Origin: CAXBBB01 sp963793245
GTDB taxonomy: Bacteria; Bacteroidota; Rhodothermia; Rhodothermales; BA12
Direction of reading: 5' to 3'
Assembly: GCA_963793245.1 (NCBI GenBank)
Contig: CAWBZG010000002.1
Location: forward strand, 310,001 to 374,000
DNA length: 64,000 bases
The translations under genes and the position numbers were made by a program. Under the pieces are notes generated by a model. It saw nothing but the letters and a program-made list of their open reading frames with translations. It was not told the DNA's origin and searched no databases. Shown here piece after piece: positions 8,122 through 18,799 of the stretch (positions within the stretch are counted from its first letter, which is position 1; each line of letters starts with the position of its first letter).

Positions 8122-10476
8122 CGGACGACCGACCACGTGCGCAGGACCGAGAACCGCTCGCCTTGGATGCGTAGCAGATAGAGGCCGGTCGAGAGCGACG
8201 ACGCATCGAGACGGAGAACGTACGGTTGCCCTGTATCCATTGACTGATCGGCGACGGTGCGGACGTGGCGCCCGGTGGCGTCGTAGAGATCGGCGCGGAC
8301 GTGTTGCGGCTGGGACACGCGGATCGTCAGGCGGCTGGCAGTGCGTGCAGGATTGGGAGCGAGCGGGGAGAGCCAGTAATCGCCGTCAATGGCAACGGGC
8401 GCTTCGACCGATACAGTGCTGGAAGCCGAGGCGAGCACGAACTCGCTGAACGAGTCCACGCCCGATGCCACGATCTGCCCCGACTCCTCGTCGAACCGGG
8501 TGTCGAGCGGCTGAAACGGTCCGCTTCCAGGCGTCGACCGCTTGTACGCTACGATTCCTGCCGGATCTGCGATGTCGTCCAGAGTGTCAGCGTCGAAGCG
8601 CACTTCGGTACCCGACCCAAACGTCAGGCCCGCTGACGCCTCGATGATCCAGCGGTAGCCTGCAACGTCGGCCTCGGCGATGCCTTCGATATCGGCGGGC
8701 GGCGCGCCAACAAAGAGCGCGGTTACGTCGCCGAAGCCCGCCACGCCATCGAACGCAATCGCCAAGCCACCTGCTCGGGCGAACGCCGCAACCCCGTTGC
8801 CGCTGACGAACTGCGTCGCCAGAGCCACGCTTCCATCGGCGAATGCCACGCCCAAGCCGTCCTGTACGCCGATGCGCTCGGTCACGATCAGGCGCAGCGT
8901 TTCCAGTATCTCTTGGAGCGTGAGCGCTTCGGTATCGGTTACCGCGATGCGCTCCTCGACGACGAGCCGCAAGCGTTCGAGCACCACCTGAAGCGTCAGC
9001 GCTTCACTGTCTGTCACGGCGATGCGCTCCTCGACGACGAGTTGCAAGCGCTCCAATACCTGCTGAAGCGTGAGCGCGTCGGAATCGGTTACCGCGATGC
9101 GCTCTTCGACGACGAGTTGCAAGCGTTCCAGCACCTGCTCAAGTGTCAGCGTTTCGGTGTCGACGATGGCGATGCGCTCCTCGACAACCAGCGAAAGCGC
9201 GGAGAGCGTGGCTCCATATCCATACGCCGCTCCGTCGCGTGCATTTTTGAGCGGCGCGCCGACGAGCACGTAGTCCAGCGAAGGGGGAGCGGTGAGAACC
9301 GATCCGAACAGGTCGCCTTCGACTCCGTCCGACGGTTCGATGGTTTGCTGAACCGCCCAGCCGCTGCTGGTTTCGGCGTAGCGAAAAACCTTGCCTGCGC
9401 CGAACGTGCCGCCGCCCCCGAGCGGGCTGCGCGCGTCGACGCCGAAGAATGCTTGGCTTCCATCCGTGCTGACGGCCAGCGCCGTTCCGAAGCGGATTTC
9501 GTCCGCGTCGGTGGGCTGGAGGATGCGGGTGCCCTCGTCCCACGAGCCAAACGCGAGGTCAAACGTGTAGACGCCGCCAGCGAAGCCCCGAAAGTCGGGC
9601 GCCGAAGCGAACAGGCGGGTGCCGTCGCCGCTGATTGCCACGGCTTGCCCGAACTTGCGGTTGGTCTCGCCGAACGTGGCGCCGAAGAGTTCCAGCGTCT
9701 GCTGCTCGGTCCACGCGTCGCCGGTCCGCAGGTAGGTCGTGACTTCGCCGTTGATCGCCCGCGCCCGGAGCTCCGACGAGGGCCGTCGCGCCGTCGTTCG
9801 AGAGCGCGACCGAGAAGCCGACGCCGTCGAAGTCCGCCGATCCGTCCGGCAGAAACCGGGCCTGCTGCGTCCAGTCAGATCCGCCCGGTTCGACCGAGTA
9901 GACGAACGCCGCGCCGGTCGCTGCCCTCGGACTCGCGTTGGGGTCCGGCTCGAAGGCGTTGGCACCGACGATCAGGTAGTCGCCCCCAGGCGTCAGGTCG
10001 AGCGACCAGCCAAAGTTGGAGCGGAAACCGGCATTGGGTGGGCCGGGGATGGTGCTCGCCAGCGTCCAGACGTCGCCTAGTCGGGTGTAGAGGTGGACCG
10101 CGCCGACTTCTGAACCGGCTCTGGGTGCCGAGACAGCGAGCAGCGAGCCGTCGGCGCTGAGGGCCGACGCGCGTGCCGAAACTGGTAAACGTCGCGCCGT
10201 TCGGTGGCGTGAGCGTCTGCACAAGCGTCCACGCGTCGCCCGAGCGGACGTAGACGAACACGCGGCCCAGCGGACGGTCGGCGGAGTTCTGACTCTCGAA
10301 CGCGCCGATGGCGGCTACCTGTCCGTCGTCGCTGATCGACACATCGCCGCCGAAGAACCCGGCTTCTCCGGCTGGAGCGGACGAATCGCACTTCGTCGCG
10401 AGAACGTGACCTGTGCGCGTGCGGGTAGACGAGCGACGCACAGCAGGGCGAAGACGAAGAGCAGGCGGGCAGACAT
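8118..10476 (-). pseudogene. Secreted FG-GAP-like protein with 75-bp repeats and T9SS-type C-terminal domain, three frameshifts
   Basis: The signal peptide (SARLLFVFALLCVARLPARAQ) starts at 10476. Reading on requires frame changes near 10400, near 10168 (CGCGCG run) and near 9770. After joining, the protein shows repeated DGTRLFASAP / DGSLLAVSAP-type segments of an FG-GAP-like propeller, five 25-residue repeats (separate entry), and a C-terminal domain with LSPLAPNPA...LYDATGRHVRTV...GLYLLRI that resembles type A sorting domains for the type IX secretion system. It is probably surface-exposed or released. Three breaks mean it is either decayed or the sequence carries errors. Confidence 0.7.
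8860..9195 (-). repeat. Five 75-bp tandem coding repeats
   Basis: The marker GATGCGCTC occurs at 8871, 8946, 9021, 9096 and 9171, an exact 75-base spacing. On the minus strand each unit encodes 25 residues of the form LVVEERIAVTDSxALTL followed by QxVLERLQ; the outer copies are more diverged. All units stay in frame, so the array belongs to the protein and is not a CRISPR. Confidence 0.9.
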
Positions 10477-10515
10477 GGCGAAGCGGGACGGGCGGAGGCA
10501 GAGCGGGCGAGGGCG

Positions 10516-11191
10516 TCAGTCGAAGCTGATCTCGACGCGCACCTCAATGGTTTGTCCATCCTGAATGGCAATCGGAGTCGCAAGCGTTTTGAACGTGAAG
10601 GGGCTGCCGAAGAAGCTGGAGGTGTTCTCAGCATCGCGTCGAGAAAGCGTGGTTTGAACTGCTGCGATAGTGAAATCACTCCCCGACGAGACCTCGCCCT
10701 CTAATATCAGTTGGGCGACAAAATCTTCTAGCGTAGTACCTTCGGTGCGTGTCGAAACGGTAAGCGACCCCGCGCCGACCTGTTCGGAAGTCGGAGACGG
10801 GTTCGACTCACTCTCGTACGGATTACTGACGGTAGTTCCCGAAGATTGGGGACCGAAAAGACCCAGGTAACTCGGATGCGTTGGGCGATTGGTCGGCCTC
10901 CCACAGACCCACCACCCAAGCTGGGCGATCCGTCTCTCCGGCAAGCATATCAACCAGAGCAGATTGTCCACTGGGCACCAGTGCGTTGTGAACCGTGTCG
11001 CGCGAGGCGACCGATCCGTCGGCGTTGCGGACGGTGAGCATCCAGACGCCGTTGACGTGGATGCCTTCGCTTGGCGCGTCCGTAGCCGACGAGGTGGGCG
11101 GATGGTCCAGCGCGTCGGCGTGGGGGATCTGGGCGAGGGCGGGCGCGGCGGCGAGGAGCAGCGCGGCGAGGGCGAAAGAGGTGCGGAGCAT
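10516..11191 (-). pseudogene. Secreted hypothetical protein, one frameshift near 10880
   Basis: A signal peptide (LRTSFALAALLLAAAPALAQ) starts at 11191. The mature part contains NGVWMLTVRNADG and ALVDMLAGETDRPAWVVGLWEA, then the frame changes and continues as LGLFGPQSSGTTVSN... to the stop at 10516. The total length is one base more than a multiple of three, consistent with a single inserted base. The C-terminal half is beta-rich. The central segment loosely recalls phage tail-associated folds, but no family is claimed. It lies 39 bases upstream of the FG-GAP gene on the same strand. Confidence 0.5.
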
Positions 11192-11335
11192 GACGGGGCG
11201 GATTAGGACGAATGCGCACCCCACAGCGGGGCGGCACCTGTCGAGACGACATCCGCTGCGCCGACCGGACACGCCGCGGCGAAAAAAGCCGACCAACGTG
11301 TAGAGTTAGATTGCGGACCACGACCGCCACGCCCA

Positions 11336-11902
11336 ATGGACGCCTCTTCCGACGTCACCCTCCTGCTGCGGCAGATGCCGACCGACCGTGACGCCGCGTT
11401 CGAGGCGCTGCTGCCCGTCGTCTACTCCGAGTTGCGGCGCATCGCGCAGGCCCAGGTGCGGCGCGGTCCGGCGTCGGACACGCTCAACGCGACGGCGTTG
11501 GCCCACGAAGCCTACCTGCGCCTCGCCGACCAGACCAGTCCGCGTTGGGAAGACCGCGTCCACTTCTTCTCGGTCGCCGCCAAAGCGATGCGGCATGTCG
11601 TGATCGACTACGCGCGCGGCCAGCATGCCCAGAAGCGCGGCGGAAAACAGCCGTCCGTCACGATGGAAGAGGGCATGGCGGGCATCGACCCGTGGCAGCG
11701 CGCGCACGAACTACTCGCCCTCGACGACGCGCTCGACCGCCTCGCCGACCTCGACCCGCGCCTGGCTCAGATCGTCGAATGCCGCTTTTTCGGCGAGATG
11801 AGCCAGGAAGACGTTGCCCAAGCCCTCGACCGATCCAGCCGCACCATCCGCCGCGACGAGCGCAAGGCGATGGCGCTGCTACGCGAGTTGATGGAGTCGT
11901 AG
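11336..11902 (+). CDS. ECF-family RNA polymerase sigma factor (Sig-70_X6/TIGR02999-like)
   Basis: 188 residues. Region 2 is AFEALLPVVYSELRRIAQAQ through HEAYLRLAD and HFFSVAAKAMRHVVIDYAR (about 20-100); region 4 with a helix-turn-helix is FFGEMSQEDVAQALDRSSRTIRRDERKA (about 155-185). The HFFSVAAKAMR segment marks the ECF subgroup that is usually encoded beside a Ser/Thr kinase, as here. Its targets may be the kinase and downstream receptor genes (inference). Confidence 0.9.
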   Translation: MDASSDVTLLLRQMPTDRDAAFEALLPVVYSELRRIAQAQVRRGPASDTLNATALAHEAYLRLADQTSPRWEDRVHFFSVAAKAMRHVVIDYARGQHAQKRGGKQPSVTMEEGMAGIDPWQRAHELLALDDALDRLADLDPRLAQIVECRFFGEMSQEDVAQALDRSSRTIRRDERKAMALLRELMES

Positions 11903-12008
11903 ACGCACAGCGTGTCCGATTGACGGTCGAAACGTCGTCTGTATGACTGATGGCCTCTTGGTCGGACCTTCGTACGTTTCCCGCTGCTCATCCTCTCTCG
12001 ACCCCGCG

Positions 12009-14653
12009 ATGGCCTGGACGCCCGAACGTTGGAAACACGCCGAAGCCCACGTCGACGCGCTGCTCGACCTCGACGCTGATGCGCGCGTTGCGTATCTCGA
12101 CGCGCACTGTCCCGACGCGTCGCTTCGCGCCGACGTAGAAGCACTTCTGTCCGCCGACGATCACCCCTCCAGTGACCTGCTCTCGCAGGGGGTGCGCACG
12201 TTTGCGGCTCCGCTCGTGCCCTCGGACGAACCCCAAGCCGAACCGCCTCCGCTCGATCTGGGACCGTACCGTCTGATCCGTCAGATCGGGCGCGGCGGCA
12301 TGGGGACTGTCTACCTCGCTGAGCGGTCGGATGGGTTGTTCGAGCGCAGCGTCGCCGTCAAAGTCGCGCACGTGGGGCTGAGCGATGCCGCGCTACGTCG
12401 TTTCGAGGACGAGCGACGGCTGCTGGCTTCGCTCGACCATCCGGGTATCGCGCGCCTGCTCGACGGCGGGCAGACCGACGATGGACGCCCGTTCTTCGTA
12501 ATGGAATACGTCGACGGGGTCCCGATTACCGAGTTTGTCGAACGGAATGGGCTAGACCTGTCCGAGCGAATCGCACTCTTCGCTGCCGTGTGCGACGCCG
12601 TTCGGTATGCGCATCGCCACCTGGTCGTCCACCGCGATTTGAAGCCATCCAACCTGCTCGTCGCAACCGGCGAGGACGGGCAGCCCATTCCCAAACTGCT
12701 CGATTTCGGCATCGCCAAGCTGCTGCGTGCAGACGGAGACGGCTTGCTCACGACACAGGGCGACCGCTGGCTCACGCCCGAATACGCCAGTCCCGAGCAG
12801 GTGCGCGGCGACGCGATTACGACGGCCAGCGACGTGTACCAACTCGGCGTGCTCCTCTACGAACTGCTGACCGGTCGGCGCCCGTTTCGGCTGGACGAGC
12901 GGCTGCGGCACGAGATCGCCCGCGTCATCCTCGAAACCGAACCCGAGCGACCCAGCACCATCGTCACGCGTGTCGCTTCGGTAACCGACTCCGATGGACC
13001 TACGCCTGAAGCTGCCGACTCGTCACGGCTGAGTCGCAAGCTGCGCGGCGACTTGGACGCGGTCGCATTGATGGCTCTGCGCAAAGAGCCGGAGCGCCGC
13101 TACGCCTCGGTCGAAGCGCTAGGTGCCGACTTGCGACGACATCTCGACGGGCTGCCGGTTTCGGCGCGGCCGGACACGCTGGGCTATCGCACGCGGCGGT
13201 TCGTGCGGCGGCGCCGGGGTGCAGTTGTATTGGTGGCGGTCGCGCTGATCGCCGTCGCTATCGTTCGCCGCCGTCTACGTCCGGCAGGCCGAGCAGACGC
13301 GCGCGCGAGCGCGATCGAGCCGAGGCATCGCTGGCGTTCATGGGCGAGCTGTTCTCGGCGTCGAGTCCAGGCGCGACCGTCGCTGCCGACGACGAGGTCA
13401 ACCGGCTCGACGTGACGCTGCGCGAGGCGCTGGGATTGGCCGCAAGGCGCGTCCAGCGCGAATTGGGCGACCGGCCTCAGGTGCAGACGACGGTGTCGGG
13501 TTTGGTCGCGCGCAACCTGTACGCGCTGGGCGATTCGTCGGCACCCGACGCCGTCACGTTCTGGGCCGACCTCGCCGAACGGCACGCCGACCCGTCGTCC
13601 AAAGAAGTCCGCGATGCCCTGACGCACCGCGCCCATCTGATGCGCGACGAGGGGCAGTTGGCGCAGGCCGAATCGCTGATGACCCGCGTCGTCGATCTGG
13701 CCGAACGCTCGAGTGCGCCTGCTGCCGAACGCGCCGAAGCCTACAACGACTTGGCAGGCGTGCGCATGGACGGGATGGATACGCCGGGCCGCATCGCCGC
13801 CTATCGCCGTGCGCTGCCGATGTACCGCCAAGCCGCTCAGTCCGACACCGCGCAGTGGCTCAACGTCGCCGTGGTCTCGCTCAACCTCGTCGATGCGCTT
13901 GGAGGACTCGACGAGTCGCCCATCCTCGTTGCCGAAGCGCTGACGATCTACCGCGAGTGGCTACCGTCCGATCATCCCGACATCGGCACGGCGCTCTATC
14001 AGCGGTCTGTCGTCGAGTGGGTGCAGGGCGATACGTCGGCGGCGATCCGGTCGCACCGATCCGCGATCGATCAGGTGGCGGATGCGTACGGTCGCGACCA
14101 CCAGACGACGTTGTTCTACGAGCGACTCCTCGCCGATGCGCTGTCCGAAGCCGGACAGACCGACGAAAGCCTCGCCCTCTTTCGCAGCATCGCCGACCGG
14201 CAGCGGGCGGCTGGCGTCGAACCTGCCGCCCTCGCCGCGACGCTCCAGAACATGACGTCGCTATTGCCCGATACGCCCGACGGCGATGCGGAGCGCCGCG
14301 ATCTGTACGAAGAGGCGCATCGCCTCTTCCGCGCGCAGTACGGCGGCTCGCACCCGCACGTGGCGTATCCGCTCATTTCGCTGTCGGGGCTGCTGGTCGC
14401 CGACGGGCAATACGATCAGGCCGTCACCGTCGCCGACAGCGGCCTGGCGATCCTGCGGCGTGCCTTGCCGCCTGACGCTGCTCCAACCCTCTTTCTCGCC
14501 CGGCGCCGCGCTCTCGCCCTAGCCGAAATGGGGCAAACTGCGCAGGCTCAAGCCGCCCTGTCCGCCGTCTGCGACGCTCACGAACGGGCGGGGGACGTAG
14601 AGCAGCGCGACGACTGTCGAAAGCAACTGGTCGAGATAGCCGACCGAAGCTGA
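12009..14653 (+). pseudogene. Serine/threonine protein kinase with transmembrane segment and TPR-like region, two frameshifts
   Basis: Start taken at the ATG at 12009 (MAWTPERW). An N-terminal helical region is followed by a complete kinase domain (about 80-380): IGRGGMGTVY P-loop, AVKV lysine, HRDLKPSN catalytic loop, LLDFGIA (DFG) and PEYASPEQVRG. After a basic stretch, a membrane segment (VVLVAVALIAVA) follows near residue 415. The frame then breaks near 13260 and again in a GC-repeat near 13300, continuing as EASLAFMGELF and a long alpha-helical TPR-like sensor region to 14653. Two extra bases account for the length. It follows the ECF sigma gene, the usual regulatory partner. Confidence 0.8.
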
Positions 14654-14747
14654 TGGACGTTTGGGGAGTATGGGATGAGGCACCCAAATCCGGCTTTCGC
14701 TGGGACGCGCTTTGGGGTATGTTGCGCGCTCTTTCGCCTGCTGCCGT

Positions 14748-17027
14748 ATGCGCTTTATCCTGTTTCTCGCCCTGTTCGCCGCGCTACCCGCTGCGGCTCA
14801 GGATGCCACTCTGCGCGGATTCGTACGCGATGCCGACGACGGAAGCGTTCTGCAGGGGGTAAACGTGCGGCTCGAACCCGAGCAGGGCGGCGCGCCTATC
14901 GGTTCGGCGACGGACCGCGACGGCTACTTCATCATCACGCGCATCGCGCCGGGCGGCTACACGCTGCGCATCACCTATGTCGGCTACGAAGAGTTCGTAG
15001 AACGCATCGAGTTTGATCCAGGGGCCTACATCACCCGTGAGTTCGAGATCGTATTCGCTACCGACGAGTTGGGCGATGTCGTCGTCGAAGCGGAGGGAGC
15101 GGGCGTGCAATCGATGGGCGCGGCAGGTCTGACGACGGTTCGCACCGCCGACCTGGAGCGCATTCCGACGCCGGGACTGTCGGCTGACCTGGTCGGCTAC
15201 TTGCAGTCGATGCCGGGCGTCGTCTCGACGGGCGACAGGGGCGGACAGCTCTTCGTTCGTGGAGGTACGCCGTCGCAAAACCTCGTCCTGATCGACGGGA
15301 TTCCCATCTTCCAGCCGTTTCACGTGATCGGCTTCTACTCGGCCTTTCCCGCCGAAATCCTGCAATCGACCGACATCTATGCGGGCGGTTTCGGCGCGCG
15401 CTACGGCGGTCGCATCTCGTCGGTCATCGACGTGAAGACGCGGCAGGGCAACAACCGCAGTTTTGAAGGCTCGGCGTCGGTCGGCCCGTTCCTGACGGCG
15501 GCGTCGGTCGAGGGGCCGCTCGTCAAAGGCAAGGCGTCGTTCCTCGTCAGCGCGCGTGAGTCGGTCATCGAACCCGTCGCTCCTGGACTCTTAGGACAGG
15601 ATCTGCCGTACCGCTTCTGGGACCGATTCGCCAAAGTCGATGCCCGTCTGGGCGCGGCTACGTCGGCGTCGATGACGCTGATGCGCACGTACGACAGGGG
15701 CAACCTGTCGGATCTGGCCGCCGAAGACCCAAACGCAACCGACGGCGAGGTGACAAACGACATCGTCAAGTGGGAAAACGAAGCGTATGGAGTTCGCCTC
15801 GTCCACTTGCCCGAGGGTTTGCCGATCATCGGCGCCGTCACGCTGACGTACACGACGCTCTCGAACGAGTTTGGCGATGCCGCCGACCCCGAGCGTACGT
15901 CGTCTGTCCGCTCGATCAACGCCGACATCGGCCTGACGTACGTGCTAGGCGAGCAGCAGATCGAGTTCGGCGCAGGCGTGCGTAACGTCGAAATCGACTA
16001 CGATCTGGGCACCTCGTTCAGCGGACGGCAGTCGGCGGACCGCGAGTTCCTGACCGAAGCGTCGACGTTTATCGACGCAGGCATTCCCGTTGCCGACTGG
16101 TTCGTAGTTCAGCCGGGCATCCGTGGATCGGCGTTCAGAGGTAAGCTGGCCGTCGAGCCGCGCATGCGCGCGTTCGTGCGTCCGGGCGGTGAGGATGCGA
16201 TCCAGCAGTTGACGCTGGCGTGGGGCCTGTACCGGCAGGATTTGGAAGGCATCGCCGACCGCCGCGATGCGGGCGACGTGTTTACGGCCTGGGTCGCTAG
16301 CGATACCGGCGAGGAAGTGCCCAAGGCGATGCACGCCATCGCGGGGTATCAGGTGCGTCCGTCTCGTGCCTTTGAGTTTGAAGTCGAGGGCTACTACAAG
16401 TGGCTGGACAACCTGCTCATCCCCGAGTTTTCGGCTGTCCCCGAGTTCTCGACGAGCCTGCAGCAGGCCGAGGGAACGGCGTGGGGCATCGACACCCGAG
16501 TCGAATTCGAGAAGGGATCCTTCTTCGGCTACGTCAGCTACGGCTACTCGCAGGTCGAGTACACGTCGTCGCAGGAAACGCTCCAGCTGTGGTACGGCGC
16601 GGACGAGTTGGTCTTCAGCCCCCCGCACGACCGCCGTCACCAGGTCAACGTCGTCACCGAATTGGACGTAGCGGGCTTCGATCTGAGCGCCAAGTGGCAG
16701 TTTGGTAGTGGCCTGCCGTTTTCGCGCAGCGCAGGCTTCGACACGTTCGTGCTGCTCGACAGCCTAGTCAACGTCGCCGAGACGCCGGGTACGCCGCGCG
16801 TCATTTATGGCGAGCCGTACGACAGCCGCCTGCCGACCTACCACCGCTTCGATCTGTCGGCAGCGCGCTCGTTCGCGCTCTCCGACCGCGTCCGCGCGAC
16901 GATTCAGGGCGGCGTCATCAACGCGTACGACCGCCGCAACCTCTTCTTCCTCGACCTCTTCACCCTGCGCCGCATCAACCAGCTTCCGTTGATTCCGTCG
17001 TTCGGCCTCAAGCTCGCATTCGAATGA
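14748..17027 (+). CDS. TonB-dependent receptor with carboxypeptidase-regulatory-like N-terminus
   Basis: 759 residues from the ATG at 14748, which opens a clear signal peptide (RFILFLALFAALPAAAQ). Domains: regulatory-like beta domain (about 20-110; GYFIITRIAPGGYTLRI), plug (about 115-230; RGGTPSQNLVLIDGIP, ARYGGRISSVIDV), then a 22-strand type barrel ending in FGLKLAFE. It is intact. It overlaps the DUF4249 lipoprotein start by four bases and follows the sigma/kinase pair, which may control it. It imports or surface-binds an unidentified ligand. Confidence 0.88.
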   Translation: MRFILFLALFAALPAAAQDATLRGFVRDADDGSVLQGVNVRLEPEQGGAPIGSATDRDGYFIITRIAPGGYTLRITYVGYEEFVERIEFDPGAYITREFEIVFATDELGDVVVEAEGAGVQSMGAAGLTTVRTADLERIPTPGLSADLVGYLQSMPGVVSTGDRGGQLFVRGGTPSQNLVLIDGIPIFQPFHVIGFYSAFPAEILQSTDIYAGGFGARYGGRISSVIDVKTRQGNNRSFEGSASVGPFLTAASVEGPLVKGKASFLVSARESVIEPVAPGLLGQDLPYRFWDRFAKVDARLGAATSASMTLMRTYDRGNLSDLAAEDPNATDGEVTNDIVKWENEAYGVRLVHLPEGLPIIGAVTLTYTTLSNEFGDAADPERTSSVRSINADIGLTYVLGEQQIEFGAGVRNVEIDYDLGTSFSGRQSADREFLTEASTFIDAGIPVADWFVVQPGIRGSAFRGKLAVEPRMRAFVRPGGEDAIQQLTLAWGLYRQDLEGIADRRDAGDVFTAWVASDTGEEVPKAMHAIAGYQVRPSRAFEFEVEGYYKWLDNLLIPEFSAVPEFSTSLQQAEGTAWGIDTRVEFEKGSFFGYVSYGYSQVEYTSSQETLQLWYGADELVFSPPHDRRHQVNVVTELDVAGFDLSAKWQFGSGLPFSRSAGFDTFVLLDSLVNVAETPGTPRVIYGEPYDSRLPTYHRFDLSAARSFALSDRVRATIQGGVINAYDRRNLFFLDLFTLRRINQLPLIPSFGLKLAFE

Positions 17028-17926
17028 CGACTGGCACCTCCAGACTGCTCGCCCTCCTTGCGCTCGTGTTCGCGTCAGCGGGCTGCTCCGATACCGTCGA
17101 TCCGTTCCTCGACGTAGACCGCGACTATACGCTCTTCGGTTTTCTCGACACGGACACCGACATGCAGATGATTCGCGTCATCCCGCTGCGTCGCCGCGTC
17201 GACATTCCGCCGTCTACTCCGCTCGATGCGACGGTCACGCTGACCGACCTGACGACAGGTGGTACGATCAATCTACGCGACTCGCTCGTCACGCTCGTCG
17301 ACACGCTGACGGGCATCGTTCAGCCTGCCAACATCCTCATCGCCGATTTCCGGCCTGAGATGGGGCACACGTACGAGGTCGTCGTCCAAGGACCTGAAGG
17401 CCAGCGCAGCAGCGCGCGGACGACGGTTCCGTCCGACATTCGTCCCCAAATCGGCCCTGAGGGGTACGGTCTAGGCGTCATCAATGCGGTTACGCAGCGC
17501 GTAGCTTGGCCGGGTGTCACGCGCGAACCGTTCCGCGTCGAGGTGTGGTACCGCGTCAGTCCAACGACTGAGGGCGGTTCGTTCCGCAACGTGTTCATCG
17601 ACTATGGCAACGAGACGGGCCGGTTCGAGAACGGCGCGTGGGTCGTCGAGGCCAACTACACGCGGGATCGTCAGGACGTAGTCGAATTCTTGCAAGTCGG
17701 CACGCTGCCGCGTTTGTACGGAGTCGGGATGAAGCTGACGTACGTGAGCGAAGACTGGGTGCCGCCGGGTGGCATCTTCGACATGAACGCGCTCATCCAG
17801 CCGGGTACGTTCTCGAACGTCGAAGGCGGCTTTGGCTTTTTTGGATCGGTTGCTCAACTCGACGTCGAGTGGGCGCTGTCTGAGCGCGCACGCACGCAAC
17901 TCGAATACCTCCCGCCGAGCCAGTGA
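17024..17926 (+). CDS. DUF4249-type lipoprotein
   Basis: 300 residues. The signal peptide ends at the lipobox ASAGC; the mature start SDTVDPFLDVDRDYTLFGFLD is characteristic of DUF4249. The N-terminal half has Ig-like beta features (DATVTLTDLTTGG). It overlaps the receptor upstream and the glycosyltransferase downstream, so all three share a transcript. It is likely an outer-membrane accessory of the receptor. Confidence 0.75.
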   Translation: MTTGTSRLLALLALVFASAGCSDTVDPFLDVDRDYTLFGFLDTDTDMQMIRVIPLRRRVDIPPSTPLDATVTLTDLTTGGTINLRDSLVTLVDTLTGIVQPANILIADFRPEMGHTYEVVVQGPEGQRSSARTTVPSDIRPQIGPEGYGLGVINAVTQRVAWPGVTREPFRVEVWYRVSPTTEGGSFRNVFIDYGNETGRFENGAWVVEANYTRDRQDVVEFLQVGTLPRLYGVGMKLTYVSEDWVPPGGIFDMNALIQPGTFSNVEGGFGFFGSVAQLDVEWALSERARTQLEYLPPSQ

Positions 17927-18699
17927 CGAGTCCGGGCGAGCCGCTGTTTCCCGCTGCCGGAACGCCTTCCACACCTACCCCGATGCCGGGCGCCCGCGTC
18001 GTCGTCGTCATTCCTGCGTTCAACGAGGAAGACGCCATCGGCGACGTGGTCGGAGAGATCCCGTCGGGCGACGTCTATGCTATCGTCGTCGTCGACAATG
18101 GCTCGGACGATGCTACAGCCGAGCATGCCCAGGCTGCCGGAGCGCACGTCGTCAAAGAGCCGCGACGGGGCTATGGCCAAGCCTGTCTGACGGGCATCGC
18201 GTCCGCCCGCACGCTGGGCGCCGACGTGATCGTCTTCCTCGACGGCGACTGGAGCGACTATCCATCGGAGTTGCCATCGCTCACGGCGCCGATCCTGAAC
18301 GGCGTCGCCGATTTCGTGGTCGGATCGCGGATGCGTGGCAAGCGGCAAAAAGGCGCGATGCTGCCCCAAGCACTGATCGGCAACCGGCTCGCGTGTGGGC
18401 TGATGCGCGTGTTCTGGGGCGCCGAGTACACCGACCTGGGACCGTTTCGCGCCATTCGCCTCGACGCCCTCGATCGCTTGCAGATGGACGACCGCACCTT
18501 CGGTTGGACCATCGAGATGCAGATCCGCGCCGCGCAGTATGGGCTGCGCACGTTCGAGCGTCCGGTCCGCTACCGCAAGCGCGTCGGTGTGAGCAAGATC
18601 ACGGGTACCCTGAGCGGCACGGTTCGGGCGTCGTACAAGATTCTGAGCACGATCGCTCGCTTCGCCGCTCAGCCCAATCCGTCGCGCTCAGCGGAGTAG
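17923..18699 (+). CDS. Family 2 glycosyltransferase (dolichyl-phosphate mannose synthase-like)
   Basis: 258 residues from a GTG overlapping the upstream stop; ATG at 17983 (MPGARVVVV) is an alternative and fits the family start better. The GT-A fold shows VVVIPAFNEEDAIG, VVVDNGSDDATAE, FLDGDWSDY (metal-binding DxD equivalent) and VVGSRMRGK. No C-terminal membrane domain is present. It likely transfers a sugar from a nucleotide donor to a lipid carrier or glycan at the cytoplasmic face. Its linkage to the receptor pair by a four-base overlap is unexplained. Confidence 0.85.
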   Translation: MTSPGEPLFPAAGTPSTPTPMPGARVVVVIPAFNEEDAIGDVVGEIPSGDVYAIVVVDNGSDDATAEHAQAAGAHVVKEPRRGYGQACLTGIASARTLGADVIVFLDGDWSDYPSELPSLTAPILNGVADFVVGSRMRGKRQKGAMLPQALIGNRLACGLMRVFWGAEYTDLGPFRAIRLDALDRLQMDDRTFGWTIEMQIRAAQYGLRTFERPVRYRKRVGVSKITGTLSGTVRASYKILSTIARFAAQPNPSRSAE

Positions 18700-18799
18700 A
18701 AGAGCGCAGCGGTTCACGCAACCGACGCGGACCGTTTCGCGTTGTCTCATCTTATGCAAACCGCTTCCGCCGAGCGGACCTCTCACCCAACTTCGCCTC

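Noticed and set aside
8871..9195. Regular 75-base repeat that could suggest a CRISPR array
   Set aside because: Repeat and spacer are not distinguishable; whole units are similar and stay in one reading frame of a secreted protein.
8913..10160. Long plus-strand open frame opposite the FG-GAP gene
   Set aside because: Composition is a mirror of the minus-strand coding sequence, with no domain motif; the minus frames contain recognisable repeats and a sorting domain.
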